Shown: in pieces, positions 1 to 6,888 of the stretch | How positions within the stretch are numbered: position 1 is the stretch's first letter | Layout of the letters: every line of letters begins with the position of its first letter | Assembly: GCA_022360135.1 (NCBI GenBank) | Contig: JAKSDM010001812.1 | Coordinates: 1 to 8,970, forward strand | DNA length: 8,970 nucleotides | Source of the DNA: Pseudanabaenales cyanobacterium | GTDB taxonomy: Bacteria; Cyanobacteriota; Cyanobacteriia; Phormidesmidales; Phormidesmidaceae | Direction: 5' to 3' | Notes under the pieces: generated by a model | Told to the model about the DNA's origin: nothing | Seen by the model: the letters and a program-made list of their open reading frames with translations, nothing else | The model's database searches: none | Translations under genes and position numbers: made by a program

Positions 1-423
1 GGGAAACTGCGCGAGTTCCTGGAGATTCCGGCGCGGGCGTCCAGTGCTCGAATACAGGACATCGCTTACACACTGCAGGTGGGACGTGAGCCCATGGAGG
101 AACGCCTGGGATTCACGGCTTCTTCGGTCGACGACTTACGGTGGCAACTTGGATTGTTTCTGAATAGTGCTTCGCCCGTGAAGGGACAGCTTCGCGGCTG
201 CGCCGATGACAAATCGACAGATGTCTTCGAACCCTCTTCATCAAATTCGGATGTGAACGCTATGGTCGACCGCCTCGCTAGGGAGGGCGATGAGTGGGCC
301 ATTCTTCAGCTTTGGGTTTCCGGATATGAATTTGACTGGAACAGACTCTACCGCGCTGCTAGCTCAAGCCCCCGACGTATCAGCCTTCCGACTAGCCCCT
401 TCATCCGCCAACGGTATTGGGTT
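1..423 (+). other. C-terminal linker region of an upstream ketosynthase (partial)
   Basis: The translation from base 1 contains DIAYTLQVGREPMEERLGF, the conserved post-KS linker signature seen in trans-AT PKSs. It is followed by LWVSGYEFDWNRLY and then LPTSPFIRQRYWV, which match the usual closing elements of this linker. The KS catalytic core itself is left of the window. After this linker the chain passes directly through an Ala/Pro-rich spacer to ACP1 with no reductive domain, so the upstream module is KS-ACP only, at least in this polypeptide. Confidence 0.85.
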
Positions 424-3400
424 GAACGACCAGGCGGCACATCTGGCGGTACATCCACAGCGCAAGCCCACGTCGCCGCTCCGGCGAATCTCGCAACACC
501 GCCATCGGCCGAGATGAATGCGCTTCCCCAGCCATTGGCGACGCTTGGTATCGTAGAGTCGCGCTTCGTGACAGCGGCGCCGGTCAAGCCCAGTCAGCTC
601 GTCGAGTTGACTCCGTTATCAGCGAACCCAGAATTCTCCCTGATCGTTTCGTCTGACGAGGGGCCGGTTGTCGATGACGCCGAACCTGCCAGCGAACCGA
701 TCGCGGAATCACTTGCGGTGACGCCTCCATCAGATCTTTCGGTTGCTGCGCTCGAATCCCTCCAGGAAAAGCTGCTCGCGAGTTTGGCTGAAACACTCTT
801 CATGGAAGCGGATGAAATTAGGCTGGACAAGCCGTTCATGGACTTGGGACTTGATTCAATTGTGGCGGCGGAGTGGATTAAGCACATCAACCAAGAGTTT
901 GGTTTGGACATAGCGGCCGCGATCGTCTACGAACACGGGACCCTGCGAAAGTTCACGGCATTCCTTTACAACGAAATACGCCGCCTTGGCCCTGCGGTTT
1001 CTCCGTTCCCCTTGCCGCTGGCCGAACCATTGCCGGTTACCAGCGAGGCGGAGCATTTTGATGCGGCTGTCTTGGATCCAAGCACAGTCAAGTCTCACGA
1101 AGCAGAGACTTCGGAATCAGGTTCCTTTGCTGTCACCTCAGCGCATCATCGTGTGGATGCCTCCAATCAGCGGGAGCATGACATTGCAATTATCGGCATG
1201 TCGGGGCGGTTTCCCGGCGGGCATGATTTGGATGCGTTCTGGCGCCTGCTTGAAAGCGGAGAAACCGCATTCTCAACCCTTCCACGGGATCGAGACTGGG
1301 ATTTGGAGGAGATTTATCACTCGGCTCCGCACCCCAACAAAACCTACGTGCGCCGTGGAGGGTTTCTCGATCGAGTCGACTGCTTCGATCCACTGTTCTT
1401 CGAGATTTCGCCCAAAGAGGCGATGACAATGGATCCATGTGAGCGTTTGTTCCTCGAGGAATCATGGAGGGCGATCGAGGATGCCGGGGTTGACCCCACA
1501 CGTCTTTCCGGACGTCGATGGGGGGTATTTTGCGGCAACGGCGGCGATTACTCGCTGCGGCTGAAAGAGGTCTTGGGATTCTCGCCGCATGTCACACTTT
1601 CTCAGGTTCCAGCCCGAGTTTCACATTGCCTGGACTTGAATGGACCTTGCCAATCGGTAGACGCTGGCTGCGCATCTTCCCTCCTGGCTGTCGCCCAAGC
1701 CTGCGATCAACTTATGATGCACCGATGCGAGGCGGCGATCGCGGGCGGGGCATTGATCCACTCGACGCCAAATCTCCTGATCAGTGCTTGCCAGATCGAG
1801 CTGCTTTCGGCAGGAGAGACCGGTTGCGCATTGGACGCCCAGGCTGAGGGTATGATGCCTGCTGAGGCGGTCGGCGTCGTGATCTTGAAGCGGCTGGCCG
1901 ACGCCTTATCCGATGGAGACCGCATCCATGGTGTGATTGAGGGTTGGGGAAGCAACCATAATGGCAAAACCAATGGAATGGTTGCCCCGAACGCAGATGC
2001 TGAGGCAGCTTTGTTTGAGGAGGTCTATGATCGTTTCGGCATTGATCCTCAAACTGTTACGCTCGTGGAGGCCAATGCCTCCGGTATGCCGTTGGCGGAC
2101 GCGGCCGAGGTCCACGCCCTGACTCGTATTTTTGGAGGGGCTACGAAACGCCAGCAGCCTTGTGTTCTGGGGACGGTAGAGAACAATGTCGGACATGCGT
2201 TTCATGCTTCGGGCATGAGCCACCTGATGAAGACGTTGCTGGCGATGCGGCATCGCCGTGTTCCGGGAACGCCAAACGTGCGAAAGCCGCCTGCCTCATT
2301 GGACCTGGAGAATAGCCGCTTCTCAATTAACGCCGGAACCATCCCATGGAAAGCCGGGCAAGGACAGTTACGTCGGGCGGCCGTCAGTTCGTTTGGCGCC
2401 ACCGGAACCAACGTGCATCTAGTGCTTTCTGAGTCTCCTACCGCGGCGGCGGCAGCCCGCGCCATTTCAGTTCGCAGCGGACCTGTATTGATTCCGTTGT
2501 CTGCCCGCACCTCCTCCGGCTTGCGGCAGCGCTGTCGCGATCTGCAGCGTTGGTTGGAGTCGTCTCCAGAGGGACTGCCCTTGGATCTGCAACGCCTCTC
2601 CGCCAACCTGCTGATACGCCGATCACACTTTGAGGAACGCTGCGCGATCGTGGTCAGCGATGTCGCTACTTTGCGCGCACAGTTGTCTCGCATCGGCGAT
2701 GGCCATCAGATCGAAAAGGGATTCTTGGGCAGGGTAGAATCCGAAAGTCCTTTGAGTCCTGCCTTGTCAGCGCTCGCTGCCGCCACAATTAAAGATCTCC
2801 GGGAACCGTTGCAACCCAGCGATGCGGACCTGCTCGTCCTGGCGGATCTCTACACGAAAGGGGTTCCCCTGGACATGTCGCCTTGTTTTACGGCGGCGGA
2901 GAAGGCCGTCTTGTCACTGCCCGGATATCCGTTTGAAAAGCGTCGTTGTTGGGTATCCGGCGTCGGGCCAGGTGAAACATCCAAGGTCACAGGGGAGACT
3001 GTCGAATCAAAGTCCATAACTGAGATCGTTGAGCATCTGACGGCTTTTGTTGGCGAGTTAACTGGTATGTCGCCGGATCGGATCGAGAGCGGCAAACCGC
3101 TTAGTGCTTACGGCGTGGACTCGTTGCTGGGCATGCGTTTGCTGAATCGAATTAATGCTGCCTCTGGCGAGGACTTTGACGCGTCACTTCTGCTGAACAA
3201 CAATCTGGATGAAATGGCGGCGACGATTCAGAAAGCGTCTCAATGGAGAGGCGGCGAACCACCTCCGAGCGTTTCGCCTTTCGGGCTTTCGGGCGCCGAA
3301 CGGCGTTGCCCGGCGTTTATTGAGCAGATGGAGTTGGAGATCTTACCCGGGGCGGAGGTGGTGAGCGCCGATAGTGGTGAGGTCCAGCTCGAGCGTTTGA

Positions 3401-4851
3401 TGCGGCGCGGGGTCGGCGTCTGGTCAGTGAACGGACGGTTATGCTTTGAGTTCTTAAAAGGCACGCAAACGCGCGAGTCGGTTCAAAGCATCTTGAGTCA
3501 TCCTCGCTCGCTGCTATCGGTGCTCACAGAAGGCGTTCGTTATTATCCGGCCAGTCAAATGCAGCGGTTTGCCCTGGATGCGTCTGAACTTTACGGGAAG
3601 ACCGTTCTCAATATTGGCCAGGCCTTTTGGATCGATGCCCCTGTCAATATGGAATTACTCCACCGCGCTTTCAATGATATGACGCAGCATCATGCCATGT
3701 TGCGCACTGGCGTTCGACGCGCAGGCGAGCAATGGGTGCAAGTTGTGTACGAGAGGAACGCAGTTGACTGCCAGGAAGAATGTTGGCTGGACATCGAAGA
3801 TCGAGCTACCTTCCTTGAAGCTCTGGAGGCATTTCAGAGAAAGCAGATTGACCTCCGGTTTGACGCCTGCAGGCCCACCTTACTGGACCTGTTCGTGCTA
3901 CATAACGGGAAGGAGCTTGGGGCGGTCTATTTCCAAACGCATCATTTTCATGCCGATGGATTCACTTTGTTCCTCTTTCAGCAGGAACTGCACCAGCGGT
4001 ATCGGTCTCTGGTGGCAGGTTCGGACTGGACGCCTCCCACGCTAAGAGCCGAATATGCACACTTTTCACTATCTCTGTTTGATCCGGCCGATGCCGAAAA
4101 CACGCGATTTTGGCAGGACTACCTGGATAGGCAATCTCACGGGCTGATGTTACGGGACCGGGAGGAGTATTTGGAAAGCGTATCTCCGAAAGCTGGTGTC
4201 CTTAACATCGATACTTCGATAGAACTCTTGGACGGCGCCCGCGGATCCGGAGTCACCCTGACGCAAATGGCCGCCTGTGCGGTTGGCGTTCTCACGTACC
4301 GTCTGACGGGGCGAAACATGGCAGTTCAAATGGTATATAACCTGCGCGATCGCTACGAATTTGAGAACATTTTTGGAGACTTTTCATCATCGGCGCCACT
4401 AATTCTTAACATCCAATCGACCATGACGCTCCGTGATGTCTTTGATTGCTACGACCGGGCGTCCCTGGAGATCCAAACGCACAAGCGGTTCGATTTCATG
4501 GAGTTCATTGGCTGGTTGGGTAGCTCAGAAAAATGGAGTGGCATATCCATCGACAGTAATGATCGAGACGCACTGTGTCAGGTGACGGATTTTGCCGATC
4601 GTATGATTGACATCCCGCTTGCGGATCGTGAACCTGTTGCCCCATTGGTGGTGTGCCTTGTGAAAACGGGCGGACAGCTGACCCTTCAGCTCGTACATGA
4701 CAAAGCACTGCTGTCGTCTCGCACCATTGAGTTGTTCAGCGAAGGAATGAAGGAATTGCTGGTCAAGATGACGAACGAACCGGAGTTTCGAGTTCTAGAT
4801 TTCCAACCCCCGCCCGAATTACTGCAAAGGTTGGTAGTCCTAAACCTGTAA
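1..4851 (+). CDS. trans-AT polyketide synthase, C-terminal part (KS linker-ACP-KS0-ACP-docking-C)
   Basis: This is the 3' end of a multimodular PKS gene. The frame is open from base 1 to the TAA at 4849-4851, and the first residues belong to a KS-associated linker, so the true start lies left of the window. Counting the codon at base 1 as residue 1, 1616 residues are visible: end of an upstream KS linker (about 1-141), an Ala/Pro-rich spacer, ACP1 (about 254-326, Ser286), KS0 (about 393-812) with its own linker to about 986, ACP2 (about 1005-1080, Ser1041), a TubC-like docking segment (about 1128-1178) and a C domain (about 1180-1601). Absence of an AT between KS and ACP is the hallmark of trans-AT systems. 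No KR, DH, MT or TE is visible. The layout implies the last steps of assembly: extension and beta-branching at ACP1, pass-through on KS0/ACP2 and release by the C domain. It is cytosolic; the acyl group would come from a separate AT outside the window. The next gene is convergent, 49 bp away. Family and domain calls are firm; the product is unknown. Confidence 0.95.
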   Translation, partial: GKLREFLEIPARASSARIQDIAYTLQVGREPMEERLGFTASSVDDLRWQLGLFLNSASPVKGQLRGCADDKSTDVFEPSSSNSDVNAMVDRLAREGDEWAILQLWVSGYEFDWNRLYRAASSSPRRISLPTSPFIRQRYWVERPGGTSGGTSTAQAHVAAPANLATPPSAEMNALPQPLATLGIVESRFVTAAPVKPSQLVELTPLSANPEFSLIVSSDEGPVVDDAEPASEPIAESLAVTPPSDLSVAALESLQEKLLASLAETLFMEADEIRLDKPFMDLGLDSIVAAEWIKHINQEFGLDIAAAIVYEHGTLRKFTAFLYNEIRRLGPAVSPFPLPLAEPLPVTSEAEHFDAAVLDPSTVKSHEAETSESGSFAVTSAHHRVDASNQREHDIAIIGMSGRFPGGHDLDAFWRLLESGETAFSTLPRDRDWDLEEIYHSAPHPNKTYVRRGGFLDRVDCFDPLFFEISPKEAMTMDPCERLFLEESWRAIEDAGVDPTRLSGRRWGVFCGNGGDYSLRLKEVLGFSPHVTLSQVPARVSHCLDLNGPCQSVDAGCASSLLAVAQACDQLMMHRCEAAIAGGALIHSTPNLLISACQIELLSAGETGCALDAQAEGMMPAEAVGVVILKRLADALSDGDRIHGVIEGWGSNHNGKTNGMVAPNADAEAALFEEVYDRFGIDPQTVTLVEANASGMPLADAAEVHALTRIFGGATKRQQPCVLGTVENNVGHAFHASGMSHLMKTLLAMRHRRVPGTPNVRKPPASLDLENSRFSINAGTIPWKAGQGQLRRAAVSSFGATGTNVHLVLSESPTAAAAARAISVRSGPVLIPLSARTSSGLRQRCRDLQRWLESSPEGLPLDLQRLSANLLIRRSHFEERCAIVVSDVATLRAQLSRIGDGHQIEKGFLGRVESESPLSPALSALAAATIKDLREPLQPSDADLLVLADLYTKGVPLDMSPCFTAAEKAVLSLPGYPFEKRRCWVSGVGPGETSKVTGETVESKSITEIVEHLTAFVGELTGMSPDRIESGKPLSAYGVDSLLGMRLLNRINAASGEDFDASLLLNNNLDEMAATIQKASQWRGGEPPPSVSPFGLSGAERRCPAFIEQMELEILPGAEVVSADSGEVQLERLMRRGVGVWSVNGRLCFEFLKGTQTRESVQSILSHPRSLLSVLTEGVRYYPASQMQRFALDASELYGKTVLNIGQAFWIDAPVNMELLHRAFNDMTQHHAMLRTGVRRAGEQWVQVVYERNAVDCQEECWLDIEDRATFLEALEAFQRKQIDLRFDACRPTLLDLFVLHNGKELGAVYFQTHHFHADGFTLFLFQQELHQRYRSLVAGSDWTPPTLRAEYAHFSLSLFDPADAENTRFWQDYLDRQSHGLMLRDREEYLESVSPKAGVLNIDTSIELLDGARGSGVTLTQMAACAVGVLTYRLTGRNMAVQMVYNLRDRYEFENIFGDFSSSAPLILNIQSTMTLRDVFDCYDRASLEIQTHKRFDFMEFIGWLGSSEKWSGISIDSNDRDALCQVTDFADRMIDIPLADREPVAPLVVCLVKTGGQLTLQLVHDKALLSSRTIELFSEGMKELLVKMTNEPEFRVLDFQPPPELLQRLVVLNL
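760..978 (+). other. ACP1, predicted beta-branching acyl carrier protein domain
   Basis: The phosphopantetheine attachment motif is LGLDSIVAAEW, with Ser at codon 856-858. A Trp lies six residues after that Ser. In established work on mupirocin-type ACPs, this Trp distinguishes carriers that recruit the HMG-CoA-synthase-like beta-branching cassette from ordinary ACPs. The domain length, about 73 residues, and the following helix pattern are normal. The beta-branching assignment is inferred from the motif; the cassette genes are not in the window. Confidence 0.82.
1177..2436 (+). other. Non-elongating ketosynthase domain (KS0)
   Basis: The domain starts at HDIAIIGMSGRFPGG and ends near SSFGATGTNVHLVL, about 420 residues and full length. 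The nucleophile is present in VDAGCASSL (Cys codon 1669-1671). The first catalytic His, normally in EAHGTGT, is Asn in EANASGM (codon 2074-2076). The usual Lys before the second His is Glu in TVENNVGH (codon 2179-2181), while that His (2194-2196) is kept. The normally conserved GYVRGEG region reads GMMPAEA. Loss of the first His is the recognised sign of a KS that accepts and passes on the acyl chain but does not catalyse decarboxylative condensation. The post-KS linker continues to about 2958 and ends with LPGYPFEKRRCWV. Confidence 0.9.
3013..3240 (+). other. ACP2, acyl carrier protein domain
   Basis: The attachment motif is YGVDSLLGMRLLNRI, with Ser at codon 3121-3123. Unlike ACP1, the position six residues after the Ser is Leu rather than Trp, so this carrier is not predicted to be a beta-branching one. 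It sits between KS0 and the terminal C domain, and is therefore expected to carry the finished chain as donor for release. Confidence 0.88.
3382..3534 (+). other. TubC-like docking segment between ACP2 and the C domain
   Basis: About 50 residues contain the pattern LERLMRRGVGVWSVNGRL, followed by a short helix and HPRSLLSVL. This resembles the N-terminal TubC-type docking domain of NRPS subunits: a helix, a Gly-Val-x-Trp strand, a strand, then a helix ending in a Leu-Leu-x-x-Leu stretch. Such domains usually stand at a protein N-terminus and bind the C-terminus of the preceding subunit. Here it is internal, directly ahead of the C domain, which suggests the C domain was captured as a unit from an NRPS. 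The call is by motif recognition only. Confidence 0.55.
3538..4803 (+). other. Terminal condensation (C) domain, likely chain-releasing
   Basis: The recognisable C-domain motifs occur in order: YPASQMQRFAL (C1-like), HHAMLRTGV (C2), THHFHADGFT containing the catalytic HHxxxDG (3940-3960), YAHFSLSLF (C4-like) and FGDFSSSAPLIL (C5-like). The length of about 420 residues is normal. The protein ends about 16 residues later, with no adenylation domain, carrier or thioesterase after it. In NRPSs this fold joins an acyl-carrier donor to an amine; as a terminal domain of a PKS it is known to offload chains onto an amine or alcohol. The intact motif argues that it is active. The acceptor cannot be read from the sequence. 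Confidence 0.9.
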
Positions 4852-4900
4852 GGGTGCTTGAGGGCGTAGATCATCTAGAATGCTTGATTTCGCTTTGATT

Positions 4901-6523
4901 TTAGTTGAAGCGCCAAATCTTGAAAATACTGAAAACCTTGTCTAGAAAGGAATTCAAGCCCGAAGACGGTTCTGGCGTGTCCCCCGTCAGCAGCATTTGC
5001 AAGCCGCGGTCTCTGTATTGGACCGTGCTTTCGAAGCCGAAGGATTCACAATAGCCCGTACCATTGGGCAGATTTGAGTTGGAACTGTAATAAGTAACTG
5101 GCAACTCGCTGAACATCGACCAATCATTGATATTGATAGCGCCATCCCCCCCCCAGGCGCTAGCGAATCCATCCAGCAACGGCGTCTCTGCATCCTTCAA
5201 CTGGATCAAGTACTTCCAAGTTGTGGGCATGATGGCGCTAGGTCGATCCGGACCAGGCTGACTGGCCACGGTCGGATTGGTGTGAAAGTCCCCCAAAGTA
5301 ATGGACGACTGTTCTGTGAGGTTACCCAAATTGGCATCCTGCAAAAATGGCGTCACCTTCCATTCCCCGTCATCGATCGTCGCATAGACGCCAAACGGAG
5401 CGAGGTTGATGGAAAAATTGTTGATGTTCACGCCGGCAAAGATGGCAGCGTCTTTGTTCTCAAAATTGAACCACTGCCAGGCCCATCCAATAAATGGACT
5501 CGGATCCTCAAGGTAGGGAATAGGATTGACAGCCCCTCCTTCGTTTTCAAGACTCGTCGGCATGGCTTGATGCACCACCGTCCCAGTCCCGCGAGTGATT
5601 TGATAACGCTTGCCCTCCACCGTCAACGAACCGGAAACCTTCAACTGCGGCCAGTTGACTTGGAAGCCCGTCGGGCCAGCGGGCCCCTGCAGAAAGAAAG
5701 CGGTCTCCGGTTGGAGCTCTTCGAGACAATCGACCGTCAAGTCAAACATCAAATTCTCCCCATCGTTGACCTGGGCCCGCAAAGGCAGAACATTCTCGGC
5801 GCCGCTGAAGCAATCCGGACCAACTGAAAAACTGAACGGCTCACCTGGCTTGCTATATCCCAGCTTTCCACCGACAATCGGCCATTCTAGAAGACGGCTT
5901 CGACGGATCTTCCTTCCCTCCAGACTCTTCTCACACTCGAAGATTAAGTTTTCCCCAGCTTTAGAGCTCTGCATCGGGCCGCCCTTTGCTGATCCCTTCG
6001 CATAGGTGCTGGCCAAAAACGACATTTTCTTCTTCTTCTCCGGCGGGGCCAATACCGCAGTCGCCATCACCGACCCAACCAAAGTATCCTCATCAGACCA
6101 GCCAGCGTCGTTTTGAGCGTTCAGGCCGACCATGCGATTCTTTTGCATCCACATCGCTATACCGATCTTCTGAGGGCGGCCGTCCGGATCCGTGGTATCT
6201 AGATTGGCGGCCAAAATATAAAACTCCATGCCCCCAACGTCTGGGTGAATGTGGTGATCTGCTGGAAAATCCATCTGGTACCCGGGGGGAATCGGTTTCA
6301 TGTCGAAACACGACCCTCGTAGAAGGAAGGACGTGATCACAGACGCAATGTCCGCAGGATAATTCGTCTTGTCAAGATTCTCCGCCGCCTGTTTCATCAC
6401 GGGAAAGTGGGGAATCTTTAGCGGCATATCCGTGCACGGATTCGTGATTGCCGCGACACGTTTACTAACCGAATCCAAGTAACTCGGGATGACCTCGTGC
6501 GGACGTTTCTTGTTTGGACCCAT
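4901..6523 (-). CDS. AttH/CrtC-like (lipocalin-type) protein in a PKS cluster
   Basis: The product is 540 residues with no signal peptide or membrane segment, so it is probably cytosolic. The N-terminal half has FPADHHIHPDVGGMEFYIL (about residues 86-104), matching the FPxDHxxHP-xxEWWY opening of the AttH/CrtC family. Further on are WPQLKVSGSLTVEGKRY (291-307), a G-x-G-x-x-x-HQ stretch (312-319) where relatives have a Gly-Trp-x-Asp-His motif, and GWAWQWFNFENKDAA (346-360), corresponding to the family's WxWF strand. NGTGYCESFG (487-496) resembles its closing strand. The family has two lipocalin-like barrels and includes carotenoid 1,2-hydratase CrtC and fungal Diels-Alderases of polyketide pathways. 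Its role here is not known; an isomerisation, hydration or cyclisation of the polyketide is possible but inferred. The start at 6523 is chosen because a good ribosome binding site precedes it and the family match begins after it. It runs convergent to the PKS. Alternative: a structural lipocalin-like protein with no catalytic role. Confidence 0.72.
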   Translation of the reverse strand: MGPNKKRPHEVIPSYLDSVSKRVAAITNPCTDMPLKIPHFPVMKQAAENLDKTNYPADIASVITSFLLRGSCFDMKPIPPGYQMDFPADHHIHPDVGGMEFYILAANLDTTDPDGRPQKIGIAMWMQKNRMVGLNAQNDAGWSDEDTLVGSVMATAVLAPPEKKKKMSFLASTYAKGSAKGGPMQSSKAGENLIFECEKSLEGRKIRRSRLLEWPIVGGKLGYSKPGEPFSFSVGPDCFSGAENVLPLRAQVNDGENLMFDLTVDCLEELQPETAFFLQGPAGPTGFQVNWPQLKVSGSLTVEGKRYQITRGTGTVVHQAMPTSLENEGGAVNPIPYLEDPSPFIGWAWQWFNFENKDAAIFAGVNINNFSINLAPFGVYATIDDGEWKVTPFLQDANLGNLTEQSSITLGDFHTNPTVASQPGPDRPSAIMPTTWKYLIQLKDAETPLLDGFASAWGGDGAININDWSMFSELPVTYYSSNSNLPNGTGYCESFGFESTVQYRDRGLQMLLTGDTPEPSSGLNSFLDKVFSIFKIWRFN

Positions 6524-6532
6524 GACAGAATT

Positions 6533-6538
6533 CTTCCT
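6533..6538 (-). promoter_or_regulatory. Ribosome binding site of the AttH/CrtC-like gene
   Basis: On the minus strand the sequence reads AGGAAG, nine bases before the ATG at 6523. This is the best Shine-Dalgarno match near the gene and decides the start against an in-frame upstream Met at 6688, whose extra 55 residues run through low-complexity and mobile-element-like DNA. Confidence 0.7.
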
Positions 6539-6678
6539 ATTGAATTGATGAGTGCATGCGATTAAAAAATTCAAAAATGGACGAAAGTGGAACTGAGTGT
6601 AATTATTCCCAGACCTCCAACAAAACTCAGCCTCAGCACGATCGCCCCTCCCAAAGCAGATCGCTCTCCCCCCTATAA

Positions 6679-6699
6679 TGGACCCCAAAATTCGGACAG
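6679..6699. repeat. Possible IS3-type terminal inverted repeat remnant
   Basis: The sequence TGGACCCCAAAATTCGGACA resembles the ends of many IS3-family elements, which typically read TG-x-ACCCCAAAATT-x-GGACA. A matching inverted copy was not found in the window, so at most one end survives. The resemblance is from memory of the family, not a search. Confidence 0.35.
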
Positions 6700-6733
6700 G
6701 CAGCTAAGCTCTGAACCCCTCAAACAATAATAG

Positions 6734-6868
6734 AGATGGCTAGCCGATTTCAAAACCGCTATTGAAGATTGCCTGAAGAAAACTGGAACAGAACATAAAC
6801 CACGCTTGGAGAGCTTGTTGTCCTTGAATTTTCAGTCATTCAAGAAAGTCAAGATCTCAGCCGTATAG
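6734..6868 (+). pseudogene. C-terminal remnant of an IS630-like transposase
   Basis: A 44-codon frame ends at TAG 6866-6868 and is preceded directly by in-frame stops (TAG at 6731-6733, TAA at 6728-6730). It reads from RWLADFKTAIEDCLKK, through HKPRLESLLSLNFQSF, to KKVKISAV. The pattern, an aromatic/DF helix, then a short charged helix, then LLxLxFQxF near the very end, resembles the C-termini of IS630-family transposases. No start codon, no DDE catalytic region and no body of the gene are present, so it is a decayed fragment. It points toward the P450 gene's 3' end, 20 bp away. The alternative is a chance open stretch, but composition and helix pattern look protein-like. Confidence 0.55.
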
Positions 6869-6888
6869 AGTATAAGTATGCAAGAGGT

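Larger units (their letters stand above)
6524..6888. other. Intergenic region with mobile-element debris
   Basis: This 365-bp gap separates two same-strand genes, the lipocalin-like gene and the P450 gene. It holds an A/T-rich leader upstream of the lipocalin-like start (about 6524-6605), an IS3-like end (about 6679-6699) and an IS630-like transposase tail (6734-6868). It must also carry any promoter for the minus-strand lipocalin-like gene, but no convincing -35/-10 pair was found on that strand. The P450 gene ends 20 bp after the transposase tail. Confidence 0.7.

Noticed and set aside
79..81. GTG as start of the PKS gene
   Set aside because: The frame is open to base 1, and the codons before 79 encode conserved KS-linker residues (DIAYTLQ), so translation begins far upstream.
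4852..4900. Bidirectional terminator between the convergent genes
   Set aside because: Only a short TAGAT-C-ATCTA near-palindrome was found. There is no GC-rich stem with a following T run, so a terminator cannot be supported.
5282..5827. 181-codon plus-strand open frame
   Set aside because: It is fully antisense to the lipocalin-like gene, its translation shows no domain pattern, and it has no ribosome binding site.
6674..6679. TATAAT as a plus-strand promoter -10 box
   Set aside because: No TTGACA-like box lies 16-18 bp upstream and there is no intact plus-strand gene downstream.
6524..6688. Longer N-terminus for the lipocalin-like protein, starting at Met 6688
   Set aside because: The extra 55 residues show no family similarity, overlap the mobile-element-like DNA and lack a clear ribosome binding site, while the ATG at 6523 has AGGAAG at good spacing.
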